DNA of 64,000 bases from Neocallimastix lanati (nom. inval.). Lineage: Eukaryota; Neocallimastigomycota; Neocallimastigomycetes; Neocallimastigales; Neocallimastigaceae. The translations under genes were made by a program, and so were the position numbers. The number at the start of each line of letters is the position of its first letter. Positions within the stretch are counted from its first letter, which is position 1. The stretch is taken from assembly GCA_016946835.1 (NCBI GenBank), contig JACVTC010000090.1, forward strand, positions 124,001 to 188,000, given 5' to 3'. Positions 13,301 through 27,182 of this stretch are shown here, piece after piece. The notes under the pieces are model-generated. The model worked only from the letters and a program-made list of their open reading frames with translations, was not told where the DNA came from and searched no databases.

Positions 13301-16048
13301 TCTTTTATTTATAATTTCGTTACTTATTATTTAATATTTTATTGTTTTATTATTATTACTATTTGTTAAAAAAATTTTTTTAAAATTTTTATAGTTACAG
13401 AAAAACTATTTTAATTATATTTGCTATTTGAAATAGAACATGTATAAATTTATAAACTTTATATAATATTTAATGTAATTTAATACCTATAATTTTTTGT
13501 TACATCAAAAATTTTTATTATCAAATAATGTTTTATATATTATATAATTAAACCAAATATATTTTCTTTTTTTTAAAAAAAAAATATCATCATTATTCTT
13601 ATTTTTTAAATATAATGAAGTTTCTTCTTTATTTTTTAAATATATAGAAGTCATAATAATATAAAAAAAAAAGTTATAGGAATTATCAATCCTTTTTATT
13701 TTATTTTATTTTTTTTTTTTTCTTAATTTATTTTACAAAAACATACAACCTTTTAATATTTAATATATTAAAAAAATTAATAGTAATATAATTATTTTAA
13801 ATATTTTAAAGTTTTTTTTTTTTTTTTTTATTAAAATTTTCCTTTTTTTTTTTTCCTTTTTTTTATTTTATTTTACACTTCTATATTATTGGTCAATTTA
13901 AATTAATATAGAATTCATCAAAGCTGTATTTATATTAAATTATAATAAGATATATTAAATTTTTTCATTATAAATTAATATTCATTCATATATATATATA
14001 TATTATTTTAAATTATTAAAAATAATTTAAAATATTAAAATACTCTTAAATAAATTAAAAGATTTTTGTTCTTGAATTAATATATACTAATTTTTAATAT
14101 TAATTTTTTTTTTTAAAAAAAAAAAAAACATTTTTATAAATAGAAAAATAAATATTATATTAATTTAATACATGGTATTTTATATAAACTTCCCAAGGAT
14201 ATTATTATTTTAAATATTCAATAGTTATTTAAATAAAAATTGAAATAGTAAGGATTTATTAATTTAATATGTATTAACTAGTTTTATATTTAAAATAAAT
14301 AAGTTTTATATTTAATTCTTTTTATCTATTTAATAATAATTAATTAAATTATCAATAACAAATAAATGTATTTATATACTTATATATATATATGCAATTA
14401 CTCTTTATATCACATCTAAATTATTTATCTCTCTGTGCTTATTCCTTTTTAATATAAAAGAAACAATTAAATATTAAAAATTTTTGTTTAATATACTATT
14501 TAGTGATAATTTTTTGCTCCTTTTAATAAATAATGGAATATAATTATCAAAAAAAAAAATTTTTTTTTATTTTTTTATTATAATTTTTTATTGCTATATT
14601 ATGTTATATTAATTTAGCCACAATTAAAATATATATATATATTTTAAACATAAATAATTTTCTAATTGGACTTGTAGATTAAAGATTTGAATATTCACAA
14701 GCACATTTACATTTCAATAATATCTGTTAATTCTATTATTAATATAATAATAATAATAATAATAATATTGTTTTAATTATCAGGAAAAAGGTAGTGTAGT
14801 ATCATTAGATGTACATTCATCATTATATTAATAAAAGTAGTTTTTTATTATATTTTATTATATTATACTTTTTTATTTATTAATTTATTATTTATTTATT
14901 TATTTATTTATTTATGTATTTATTATTTTTATTATTACATGATAGTAAATGTATAATTATAAAAATAATTAAAAATTTAATATTATATTACTCGAATTTT
15001 ACCAAAACATAATAAAATATATTATTGATATGCGGAACTTTTATGTACAATAATTTATAAGCAGTGGGTTTTTAAAATGGTAGTTTAGTAAATTTTATTA
15101 ATAAAATTATAATATTCGTACAATTAAAATAATAATTCTAATTCCTAAAAATTTACAAGAGAGTTCCCTATTTCCAATATAAATAATTTAATCTATTTAT
15201 AAGAAATAGGTAATATATTAATTGTATATTCTAATCTATAGAACTATATTAATTTTATATGAATTAAAGTATTATAATTATTATCAAAAAGATATAAATT
15301 TAATATTTAATAATTATTAATAATTATTATTAAATATACAAATATGCTACACATATTTGTTTTATATCATTATTATTATCACATGTTTAATTTTTATATT
15401 TTATTATATTATTTACTATTATTTATTTATTTATTTATTTATAACTAATTTAATATCAATAGATAATAGATTACTTTTATTATCACATTAGTAAAAATAA
15501 TTATTTTAAATGTTATTTATATTTTTTTATATTAGCATTATTAATTTTTAGATATTAAATATTAATCATTATTAGTTTTTCATATTTTTTTTGTTAATTA
15601 TTATTGCAATATTAAAAATAAAATTTGTCATTTTTACCGATTTAATTTTTATTGCTTATTTAATATTTAAAATTAGAATTTAGAAATATATGATTATATT
15701 GTTTGATTTTAAAAGTTAATATTTTATTCTAATAAATAGAAATAAAATGAAATACAATAAAATTTAAAATAAATAAAAATGAATATAATTATAAAAATGA
15801 TAATAAAAATGAAAATAAAAATAAAAATAAAAATAAAATTTATTGCATATGTATATACTGACACCATCATAATATTTCATTTATTATATTATTAATTCAA
15901 CAGTTTATTTACTTAATTATTAATTACATATGTATTTAAATATATATATATATTATTATTATTATTATTATTTACTTTTTATCTTTTAACTATATTATAT
16001 ATATGTATATTCTAAAATAATAAAGTAATAAACTTTGTTTTTTTCTCT

Positions 16049-16082
<34 letters not shown>

Positions 16083-16175
16083 GATTGATATTTAAAATTA
16101 TAATAAAATAAAACTTTTGCCCATAAATTATGAAAATGGTTTAATTATTGCTTTATAGTTTTGATTTTAATTCAT
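10326..16175. other. 5.8 kb gene-free AT-rich intergenic DNA
   Basis: Read on both strands, this stretch shows only A/T homopolymers, TA runs and short chance ORFs. The longest forward ORF (10709-10897) encodes only Tyr/Asn/Ile/Lys and has no sign of being real. A slightly less simple segment at 15160-15380 resembles 46298-46490. The part next to 10325 presumably holds the RasGEF promoter, but no motif is recognisable. Confidence 0.75.
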
Positions 16176-16270
16176 TTATTGAAAATATTTTGAAAGATCT
16201 CCTTCATACTTGGAAGAAACGTAATCGACAACTTTTTGATTAATAGAAAATATAGAAGATCAATAACAAA

Positions 16271-16311
<41 letters not shown>

Positions 16312-17607
16312 ATTAAATAATTATAAAAATAAATATTAATATTTAATAATTTATTAAATAAATTATTATTATTAAAATATATATAATAATAATTAAAAAA
16401 AAAAAATGTGTAATTTGTTTAAAAATCAAAATACTAGTGATATTAATAACATAAAAAAAGATATAAATAAATTATAAACTTATATACAACTATCTTTTAT
16501 TTAACTTACATTCATTAAAAGTAATTTGTTTATCTTTATTACTATCTAATTGTTCAAATATTTCTCTTTCTTCAACTTCAGAAACCTTTTTACTTTTAGT
16601 AACTTCAGTCCAGAAATTCTTAAATTCCTATTAATGAAAATACATATTTAAGCATTTTTGAATAAATTATTATAAATTATTAATAAATTTAAGTAATAAT
16701 AATAATAATAATAATTATAATTATAATTATAATTATAATTATAAAATGAATTAATATATATGATTATTTTTGTTATTTTCTATAATTCTAACATCTTTGT
16801 TAATTGATCCACTTTTATTCTTATCGAAAAGTTGGAATTGTCCACTAAGGGCAGAAAGAAGTGTCATATTTTCGTCAGTTAATTTAACTTTATTCCAACG
16901 ATCTGAAGATTTCCACCAAGATTGAACTAAAAATATATATGTTAATTTATATATAAGTAAAAAATTTTATGCATATTTTAAATGAATAAAGATAAAGATC
17001 TTATAAAAAATTAACAAATAAAACAAATTAAAAACAAATTAAAAGCATGTAAATGTTTTTGTAATTTTATTTTTTTTTTATTTTTTTTTTTTGTTTGTTT
17101 GCTTGTTTTTTGTTTGTATGTATGTTTGTTTGTTTATTTGTTTATTTGTTTGCTTATTTGTTTGCTTATTTGTTTTTGCTTTGTTTTATTTATTTTTTTT
17201 TTTTTTTATTTTTTGGTTTTTTGTTTTTGGTTTATTGTTTGGTTATTATTAAAATAATAATAATAATAAATTAAATAATACATAATATACATTCTTTAAA
17301 AATTTAAATTTTCTTATATTTTAAAATCATATTTTAAAAAGCTATATATAAATGTATAACGAATTATTAATATATAAACATATAAGGTTTTAAATTTCTT
17401 TATTTATTAATTACAATCATTATAATTAATTTTGCCAGATCCAGTTTTGTCAAGAGTTTTTACTGCAAGGTCAAGTTCAGTATCAGAAAGATAATAACCT
17501 AAATCATAAGACATTGATCTAAATTCTTCAATAGTGATATGACCGCTATGATCAGTATCATATTTGTTAAACATAATTTGGGAAATTGGAACGTTTTGGA
17601 AGAACAT
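16176..17607 (-). CDS. Four-EF-hand calcium-binding protein (calmodulin-like), four exons
   Basis: This is a 166-residue calcium sensor of the calmodulin superfamily. Exons are 17607-17415, 16926-16793, 16627-16510 and 16231-16176. They total 501 bases and join in frame through GTAATT, GTTAGA and GTAAGT donors and TTTTTAG, AATAG and AAAAAG acceptors. There are four EF loops in order: DTDHSGHITIEE, DKTGSGKINYND, DKNKSGSINKDE and DSNKDKQITFNE. Loops 1, 3 and 4 have Asp at position 1 and Glu at 12. Loop 2 has Thr at 3 and Asp at 12, so binding may be weaker. Loop 4 has Lys instead of the usual Gly at 6. An aromatic stretch (FQSWWKSSDRW) links loops 2 and 3. The ATG at 17607 is preceded by CAAG and fits the domain start. 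No N-myristoylation motif or signal peptide is seen, so it is probably cytosolic. Partner unknown. Confidence 0.9.
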
Positions 17608-17639
17608 CTTGTATTATTGAATTTTTAATTTAAAAAAAA

Positions 17640-17812
17640 AAAAATATATTTATTTTTTATTTTTTATTTTTTATTTTTTATTTTTTAATTTTTATTTTTT
17701 ATTTTTTATTTTTTATTTTTTAATTTTTATTTTTTATTTTTTAATTTTTATTTTTTATTTTTTAATTTTTATTTTTTATTTTTTATTTTTTATTTTTTAT
17801 TTTTTATTGTAT
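17640..17812. repeat. (TTTTTTA)n-type tandem repeat upstream of the EF-hand gene
   Basis: About 23 copies of a 7-base TTTTTTA or TTTTTAA unit lie directly upstream of the EF-hand start codon (17607), separated by a short A run. It sits where the promoter or 5' untranslated region should be. Confidence 0.9.
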
Positions 17813-18536
17813 TTTATATTTTATACTTTTTTAATTTATTTAAAAAAGATAATAATTTAATAATAAAATATTTTGAAAGAATTTAATCAAAATTAAAAAT
17901 ATTAACTTTAATTTTAATGATATGACAATAACATATATATTTAATAATAATAAATATTGAATTTAAAATATATTAAAAATGTAATAAATATATAAATAAG
18001 TGAATATTTTATAATTAAATGTATCGTCCATTATATAATATAATAATTTCTAATAAACAATTATTTTAAAAGGTTTCTATTATTATATTTATCTTACTTT
18101 ACATATATGAATAAAATTTAATAAAGTAATGAATTTCTTTTTATAAAATATATTAAATTTTGATTTTATTTTTTTTATGTTTATTTTTTAGAAATAAAAA
18201 ATTAAAAAATATTTCTTATATTAATAAATATAAATATTATATATAAATATTGATTTTTATAATTAAAAACTAAAAGTTTATGTTAAAAAAAATTATTACT
18301 TTATTAAATATTATTATTATTTATTTTTACTTTTATTAGCATTACTATTTTTATTATTTAAAAATATTTTATGTATTAATAATAAAATATTTAAATTGAT
18401 TTAAAAACAATTTTTATATTAAATGTTTAAATTTTAGTTTTTTTAGTTTACAATTTAATTAGCAATTTAATGAATACTTTTATTGTAATTTTATATATTA
18501 AATAGCATATTACAATTAAATAGATATATTATAATA
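17813..18536. other. AT-rich DNA, no gene seen
   Basis: Only A/T-simple sequence on both strands; no supportable ORF, RNA or repeat unit. Confidence 0.6.
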
Positions 18537-18578
18537 ACATATATTTTATATAGTTTATAATATAAATAATTTAGTTTT

Positions 18579-18630
<52 letters not shown>

Positions 18631-18848
18631 TTTTATTTTATTTTCTCTAAGTCTCTTTTATTTAACTATTATTAAACCATGTATTTAATTTATTGAAATA
18701 TGTAAAATATGTATAATTCATTAAATGTATTATATATATATAAATATCATTATATTATATAATATTAAAAAAGCATGTCAAGTTTATTTAATTGAAGTAA
18801 ACTTCAATTAAATAAACTTAGTAAATAAACAAAACATTGAGATTTTTA
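18537..18848 (+). repeat. Left copy of a diverged long direct repeat
   Basis: The string TATATAGTTTATAATATAAATAATTT, a long T run, then TTTATTTAACTATTATTAAACCATGTATTTAAT, ATTCATTAAATG and ACAAAACATTGAGATTTTTAAC appear in this order. The same order recurs at 20869-21105. The two copies flank the decayed retroelement at 18849-20790. They could be old LTRs, a segmental duplication or a very long target duplication. Confidence 0.65.
18780..18819. repeat. Perfect 18-bp inverted repeat (hairpin)
   Basis: Left arm AAGTTTATTTAATTGAAG (18780-18797), loop TAAA, right arm CTTCAATTAAATAAACTT (18802-18819). Every base pairs. It lies 30 bases before the start of the decayed LINE-like element, and the matching part of the right-hand direct repeat (near 21060) keeps only the right half. 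Confidence 0.9.
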
Positions 18849-20745
18849 ACAGATTAAGAGTCTCATTTGACTCTATAAGTTTGTGTTGAGATTTAGAATA
18901 CTAAGTTAATAAGGAAATTTAGTAATTTAGTATAATTTGAATATTCAAGATTAAAGACCCTTGAATATACACATACATAAATATGAAACGTATTCCGAAT
19001 TAAGAAATTTATATTTTAATATTTCTTGTATAATTTTGTAATTAGTAATTAGTAATTAGTAATTAATATATAATAGTTTAATAAATAATACTAGTAATAT
19101 ATAAATATTTCTATAAAATCGAAATGACTGAATTAATTTTAAATAGAATAGAATATTAATGGAGGACAACTACAATGAATGATTAGAAGATTTCATATTA
19201 GAACTCCAAGGCGCTGTATTAAAAAAGTATACGGAAAAAAATATAGATAATATTATAAAAAAAAAAAAAAAATGACTAGGGAAGAGGTACCTTTATCCGA
19301 GGAAGGTGAAAGACAAAGTAAAGAATTCAAAATGAACAATTCTAAAGTTCTAAGCTTTTTAGGAAAATCAATAGATCCGTAAATAAAATTCTTTATCTTA
19401 AGTAAAAAAGGAAGAAAAGAATTCAGTATACTTAATATTAGAAGTACTCAAAAATAAATATCATGAAGAAGAAATAAATGAATTATTAAAACTCTTCAGA
19501 AGATTAAAAAAACATAAAGGCCGAAAACGATAAAGAAACCATGAGACACAAACATTTTTCATAAAGAGAACTATATTCATAATGATTTAAAGGAGTATTC
19601 TATTAATAATATTTATGGTACTAATAAATGTTAATAATAACAACTACAAGGATTTAGATATGAATGATAATATCCTTAATAATGAAATAACAAGGGAAAA
19701 CAATAATAATATTTCAAATGTGAACAATAGTTAACCTGTTTTTTGAAAATGAAAAATCTATCATAACAGAAAAGTATTTAATTGGATTATTTTTAGATAA
19801 AATGAATAAATCAAACAATAAACTGAATAAATTATTAGAAAGTTTAAATGAAATCAACTAAAAAATAACAAAAGATTATTAGATATAATTTACCTATTAA
19901 AAATTTTGATTCTACTTATAATAAAAATTATCAAAAGTATATGAATATAATTATTCAATATAACAATTATTTAAATATGTGTAATTTTACTAATTATAAT
20001 TTTGAAAATAATGTCAATAATAATGGAAATATTTTGAAAAATTCAAGCATTTTGAATGTTGAATATAATAGTTCAGAAAATAAAATTAGTAAACATGAAA
20101 ATACTATTAATATTGGTAATTTTCTAAATAATAGGTGTGTAAATATATATGTGCATCGTGGTACCGATTATATAACTTCCTTCTTGGTGGAAGAGATGCA
20201 GAAATTATTGATTTAAATTATAAAAGGAATGAGATGTTTTGCTTAATAGTCAAATCATTTCTGGTGATTATTCTAGAACGCCACTATTGGTGTGAACTGC
20301 TTCTCTCTATACGGAAATTATGCCTAGTGCTAGTACTTGACAAGTATTGCTATTCCAACGGTATAAGCGCAACTAACCAAGAGCGTCAACGCTGAAAATG
20401 CAGTAAGACAGACTAGCAGAGCTAATACCTCTGAAGGAGAAGACCATAATTTCTTTCAGATTTTCAATTCAAATCCTAATCCGGAATAAGAATTCCCTTT
20501 AAACAGAAATATTATAATCTGGAGGGGTGAGGTTCGTTGCATATGGACTTTTTTCTGAATTTATTTATATACTTTATTTTGAATGTTACTTTTATTTTAT
20601 ATTACTATTCTGAATATAATTATGTTCAAATTGGACAAATAATATTTATTTTTTTGTTTTGTTTTTTTATTAATTGAGTGTTTTTTATAATATAAAATTT
20701 TCATGTAATTAATAAATAAAGTTTAAAGTTCGCAATAATTGGGGC

Positions 20746-20790
<45 letters not shown>
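18849..20790 (+). mobile_element. Decayed LINE-like retroelement with poly(A) end
   Basis: It begins with the leader ACAGATTAAGAGTCTCATTT, also found at 30016 and 32269. From 19159 a broken ORF starts MEDNYNE, stop, then LEDFILELQGAVLKK; several further stops and frame changes follow, with Asn-rich stretches to about 20130. From 20165 to 20470 short segments match the last part of the minus-strand LINE at 61.8-62.2 kb: NFLLGG against MFLLGG, LDKYC against FDRYC, and LTKSV against LSKSV, spread over shifted frames. A polyadenylation signal and an A tract of about 40 bases end the element. It is non-functional. The first half may be an ORF1/gag-like region; this is inferred from position, not from a domain. 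Confidence 0.6.

Positions 20791-20823
<33 letters not shown>
20715..20823 (+). terminator. Polyadenylation signal, poly(A) tract and (TAA)n
   Basis: AATAAA at 20711-20716 and again at 20715-20720 precedes GGGGCTAT and about 40 A residues (20750-20790), then about eleven TAA triplets. This is the expected 3' end of a non-LTR retrotransposon inserted on the plus strand. Confidence 0.75.
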
Positions 20824-20824
<1 letters not shown>

Positions 20825-20868
20825 TTTTATTATAATTTTAAATATTAAAGAGTATACTATATATAAAT

Positions 20869-21105
20869 AGGATATATAATAATAATATATAGTTTATATA
20901 ATTTATGATACAAATAATTTCTTAAAAAATTTTTTTTTTTTTTTTATTTTTTATAAGACTTTTTTATTTAATTAATATTGAATAATGTATTTAATGTATT
21001 GTGGTATGTATGATTCATTAAATGCATACTTTTAAAAAAAAATAATTCTTTTATTACAATTAAATAAAGTAAATAAAAACAAAACTTTGAGATTTTTAAC
21101 ATTAT
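20869..21105 (+). repeat. Right copy of the diverged long direct repeat
   Basis: ATATATAGTTTATATAATTTATGATACAAATAATTT, a T run, TTTTTATTTAATTAATATTGAATAATGTATTTAATG, ATTCATTAAATG and ACAAAACTTTGAGATTTTTAAC follow the same order as in 18537-18848. Differences are scattered, so the duplication is old. Confidence 0.65.
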
Positions 21106-22433
21106 ATAATAAAATCTTTAAATTGGTAAATATTTAAAGAGTTATTTATGAATATTTATAATTCTATGAATTATATTTTAAAAAATATATTTATATATGA
21201 ATATTTATATAAATATACATATTTAAAATTAAATATACAATAATATAATATATTATATTACAAGGAAGTCTTTAATATTTATAATTATTTTATTTTTGAA
21301 ATATTCTTTCTTTCTATTATAAAATTTATTAATCTCCTAATTATTATAATAAGATAATTTAATTTATAATATTTAACACTATAATTAAAAAAAAAATTAG
21401 TTAATATCAAAATAAAATTATAAATATTATAGTAGTTACTCTTATATAGTAGTATATACAAAAATTTATAGATACTTAATTTTGTATCATTCAAAATATT
21501 TTAAAATATTTATTTTAATCTATAAATTTTTTAAATTATTAAGCTTTCGGTGTAACATCATCTAAAAAATAATTGTTAAATAACAAATATTACTTTAATT
21601 TTTTTTTTTTCTTCCATTATATTTGTTTTTATATTTGCATTAATATTCTAAATTATATTTAAAAGTATTTAGTGCATTAAATTATTAATAATAAATAGAT
21701 ATTATAATAAAGTTTTCGAGGTTTAAATTACTTACTTCATTGTCTAATATAGTATCATTTTTTTATATAAAATATTTAATTATTAAGACAGGTTTTAGTA
21801 ATTACTAATGTATATCTATATAAATAACAAATTATATTTATTATATTTAATTCATTAGAAAAAATATATTTAATTAATTTCTCTTATAATTAACAAATTA
21901 ACAGAATTTATATTTAATAGCTGCTCTTTTGTATATTCATATATATTAATAAATAAAGTGTAAATTTTAAATAAAATAAAATATATATGTTTTAATTTTT
22001 TAAAACTTTATAATTAAATACTTTTTTTGATATTTATTTTAATTTCATTATTTTGAATTTATTATATATAAATATAAAATTAAAATCATTATATATTATA
22101 ATAACCATTTTAATCCAATATCATTTATGTATATAAAAATAAAAAAAATTCTAATTGGTCTCATTTGTATTAAATAATAAAATAAATAATATATGAATTA
22201 GAGTACGTTTAATAGTATTACAAATAGATACTATATTTTACCTTATCTTTTGAATAAAATAAATATTTTTATATAGAAAAAAGCATATAAACTTTGTTAA
22301 CTCAAATCAATAAAAGAACATATGATATTTACAATTAAAATTAATATTATAACTAAAAATATTGTTACTTTTTAAAAATATCTTTAATATAGTCTTTAAA
22401 TTATATATATAGCAATTATAATAGATGACATTT

Positions 22434-22466
<33 letters not shown>

Positions 22467-23535
22467 GAAATAAAAATTGATAAAATATTATACCTTTTTT
22501 CAATGGATAAGATATCAATAATATCAATATATACATTTATGTAGGTGTTTACTATTATTGTAATTTACAATATTGATACTCTAATCGTTTAATAATTATT
22601 ATAAATATAGTTATTTTTTTTCACTTTTTCAACTTTTTTTTTTTATATTTACTTTGCATATTTATATTTATCTTTATTGAAATATAAAAATATTTAATGA
22701 ATTATTAGTTTTTTTTAAATAATTAACAAAAAGGTTAGGTTATTAATTAGGTATGTTAGGTATGTTACACATAAATAATAATTTTATTAAAAGCAAATTA
22801 TAGTTCGAAAATATATGTAATGCTTATAATTATTATTAATATAACAATGACGAAAAATTTTTAATAGAAAATAACAACAATAATAGTAAATTAATGATAA
22901 TACAGTAATTGAAGATATAATTATACATAATATAATATATAATAGAAATATCAATAATAATAGAAATATCAGTAATAATTGAAATATCAATAGTAATAGA
23001 AATATCAATAATAATAGAAAAACAGATAAGATGATACTTAAATTGAATGGTATAAGATAAAAATAATAAATAAACAAACAAACAAACAAACAAATATATA
23101 AGTAAATAAATGAATAAAGGAAAATAACTTAATTGTTTTACAACATTATATTAATAAATATTTATAAATAATAATCAATTTTTATCAATATGATATGAAT
23201 TGAAATATTAATTGATTAATTATAAAAATTATGTGAAATATATTTTAAGACCATGACATACATTATAAAAGAATATATTTTATATTTCTAACATTTAAAT
23301 ATAATATTTAAATACCACTATTAAATAATTATACAAGTTTTTCTGTTATTTGCAATTTCAAATATATATAAATATTATTAACTTAAGGAAAGAAAAATTA
23401 ATAAAAAATCATATATTATTTTTTAAAATAGTAAAAAAAGCATTTTTATTTAGTAATAATTTTTAATCAATAAGAATAAAGATTATTAAATATAATAATT
23501 ATCAAATAGTAATGTTAATGAAAATAATTAAATTT

Positions 23536-23575
<40 letters not shown>

Positions 23576-25944
23576 TCATTAATATTTATAATAATAATGG
23601 TAATCCTAATAATAATATTTATAATGCTAATAACAATGATATTTATAATATTTAATCATCGAAATTATAATAATAAAATATTTTAATAATGATAGTATTT
23701 AATAATAGTAATAATTATAAATAATAGTAATATTGTTATTATTACTTTTATTGGAAAAATATTATTTATAAGTTTTTTCTATTATTATTATATAACCTTT
23801 TTTTTTTTTTTTTTTTTTTTTTAATAGTAAGTTTATATATTAAATATTGTCACAGGTATATGAATAATTATTTATCTTATAAGCTAATAATAACAGTAAC
23901 AAAAAAAAAATATTAATATATTTCAAAAAATTTGTATAAAATTTATAATTGTTTCATTATAATAATCTTTTTATTATATTAAAGTCATAAACCTACAATC
24001 AAAGAGTAAAAAAAAAATTCAATATTAATACTATTAAAAACTATATTTGAATTTTAATATTTATTAAATATATTTAGAAATATTATATTTTTATTTATAT
24101 ATAATCAATAATATACTCAATATTCATTAGTATAGCATATTTAAATAAATATATATCAATATAAAAATTTAATTATTTGTTAAACATATCATAAAGTTAA
24201 AATAGTATTAATAGCTTTGAAGTATTAAAGCTAATAATTAATAATGAATAATTTTTATTAATAAACTTCTATATAAAAAATTTAATTTGTAAATCTTATT
24301 GAATGTATATTATTATTTAGCAAAAAATTTTTATACTTTGAAAAAAAATTATTACTTTGTATTTTTAATAATTAAAAAATAATATATCCAGTTCAAGTTA
24401 GAAAAAAAAATATATAAATACAAACCATTATATGATATATTTTTGATAAATTAACTTTCATTAAAATAAATTTATTTTTGATAAAAAAAAAATAAATGGA
24501 ACAATTTAAATAATATATAATGTACAATCCAATCAACCAATGAATTTTGTGAAAATAATCTTATCATGTATTTTTATTATCAAAATAAAATGGAGAATTT
24601 AGTTTTGTTTTTTATAGGGATTGGTATTTATCATAAAAAGAACATTTAAATATTAAGATAATTAAATTTTAAATTTTATGAAAAAACGGATATATATATA
24701 TTTTTTTTATTTCGAAAAAACCTGAATTAAAAAAAAATTCTTTCCTTAAATAAAATTATATGTATATTGGATTATGCTATATTTAATTGAATGAAAAAAA
24801 TTCAATAAAAAATATAGGTATTCATTTAATATTAACAAATATATTTAGTTATTATATTAGTTTTTTAAATTTACTTATAGTTTTAAATTTAATAGCGTAA
24901 TAAACATTAGAGTAATGTTATTTTATAAAGAAAAGAACCAAATTATTTACTTATCAAAATTTTAGAAAAATCATAAAATTGAATTTTATATCAACTTCAA
25001 AAATTAATTAAACTTATCATAAATTTTAATTTTTAAATTTCATTATTTATTTTTTAATATTATAAAATTTTTATCTTTCAAAAAAAAAAAAAAAATAAAA
25101 AAAAAAAATTAATTTTTATTTAATTAAATTAAATTAAATTAAAATTAATTATAAAATTATATGGTTCGTGTTACCTTTAAAATAAATAAAAAAAAAGATA
25201 AAATATTTTAATATTTAATAACTTTAATAAATAAATATGACCAAATTTTGAAGTTGTGTTGATATTATACTTATTTCTCAAAAAATTAAATAAACTATAT
25301 TTTTTAATAAAAAATAATATATTATAATTAATTGATTTTATATTAGAGAAATATTTACAATAACTTTTTTTCTATCAAATTATATATAAAAGATAAAAGA
25401 AATATAGAAATCTTCATTTTTAGAGTTTTTAAAGTTTTAACATTAAATTTGATATAAATAAATTTAATATATATAAATCATATTTTTGTAGGAAAAACCA
25501 ATATTTTTAATTATTGGTATTAATGATAGATGATTATATTTATTAATGAATATCTATTAACCTTTTTTTTTTTTTTAAAATCAAAATTAAATATTAAAAA
25601 AATTTTTTTAAGCATCCATAAAATTTTTTACATAAGATATTGCTATGAATGGCAATTATTAATTCTTTTTAACATATTACAATAAAATTTATTTAATTTT
25701 AGATTTTCTGCTAAATACTTTTGATATGAAATGATTACCAAAAAATTAAAATTGACAATTTATGGAGTTACACATTATAAATATTTAAAAAAAATATTTC
25801 TGTATTATTATTAAGATTAAAGTAATTAATGAATTGTTGCGCTTTTTTCAATTTTTAATATAGTAATAAATAATATTTTGTTTTTATAATGATATATTTT
25901 ATTATTTTATTTATTAAAATAATAAATAAAATAAATGTAATAGT

Positions 25945-25985
<41 letters not shown>

Positions 25986-27182
25986 TACATATATTATTTT
26001 ACTGTTAATAATCAAATTATACCTTATTTTTATTAATATCAATTATGAGTGCTGCTGACTATTAATAATGATTATACTTCTTTTTTTTTTATTTAAAAGT
26101 ATACTTTACAATTGTAATAATATTTTAATGTATTATAATGAAATAAAATATATGGTATTTTAAATGATTTTTTTTAGGAGTTTTTTTCAATTGAATATTA
26201 TTACCATTCATATTAATTAAAATATATTATTAAATATACATTTTAAAGTAAATTCGTATAATCCTTTTTTTTTACAAAGTATAATTTCAAAATATTATGC
26301 TAATGATTATAAAATTTAATGTTTTTTTTTTTTTTATTTTGATAGATAATGAAAATTTATTAATTATATAATTTTAATAAGATTAAAGATCAATTTTTTA
26401 ATAAATTGATTGAATAAATAATTTAATTTAAATATAATATATGATTAGATTTAATTTATTTCTTATCAGGAATATATTACAATAAATAAATATATTATAT
26501 TTTATATAACTTTATTATTTAATTTATTTTATCAGAAAAAAAAAACTAATAATTTTTTTATTGATATGAAAAATTTTTTTATTAATAAAAATATATAATT
26601 TTAAAAATATAATTTTTAATATTAAAAATAATTATTATTTTTTTCTTTTTTTAATAACTATTCCTATTTGATAATTTAAATATTTTTAAAAAGTATTATA
26701 TCATCTGTTTATACATATTGTATTATATTGATAATATATTGTTATTTCTTTTATTTTTTTTTTGTAAATTGGTAATAAATATTAAAGAATATGAAATGAA
26801 AAAAAAAAAAAAAAAAAGTATAAAAGAATTGAATTCTTGCTTCCACTTTTTTTTTTTTTTTATTCATTATTATTCAATAAATTGAATATTTAATTATACA
26901 AAAAATAATATAATTTATATAAATGTTATAAATTAGTAATTTAAGTCTTATTTAATTTAAGAAATTTTAAAAATTTTCAATAGAGATAATAATATATTTA
27001 ACTATAATTTTTATTTAAGAAAAATTTTTATAAAAACGAAATTTTTACTTATTAATATAATAATTGTATAACTCAATATAAAATTAGTAAAGAATAAAAA
27101 AAAATATTTTAATAAATTATCTTATATTACTCCATAAACATTAATAAATAAATAACTAAAAATTTGAATAATTGTATTAAAC
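21106..27182. other. 6 kb gene-free AT-rich DNA upstream of the ammonium transporter
   Basis: Both strands show A/T homopolymers, short (AAT)n runs (for example 23540-23575) and hydrophobic chance ORFs (22787-23093) caused by TTA/ATT-rich sequence. A GTAAGT at about 21723 and a TTTTTTAG at about 21557 on the minus strand resemble splice signals but no exon chain can be built. Long T runs lie at 22438-22465, 23803-23822 and 25949-25983. The 300 bases before 27183 presumably hold the transporter promoter. Confidence 0.7.

Noticed and set aside
19941-20395. Two overlapping plus-strand ORFs of 91 and 86 codons as live genes
   Set aside because: They are pieces of the decayed LINE-like element, switching frame at the point where the LINE tail homology begins.
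21541-21740. Possible two-exon mini gene on the minus strand (GTAAGT donor, TTTTTTAG acceptor)
   Set aside because: No combination of phases gives a convincing open frame and there is no further upstream exon.
22787-23093. Two overlapping hydrophobic minus-strand ORFs
   Set aside because: Leu/Ile runs from ATAATAGAAAT-type repeats and an AAAC run; no start context or domain.
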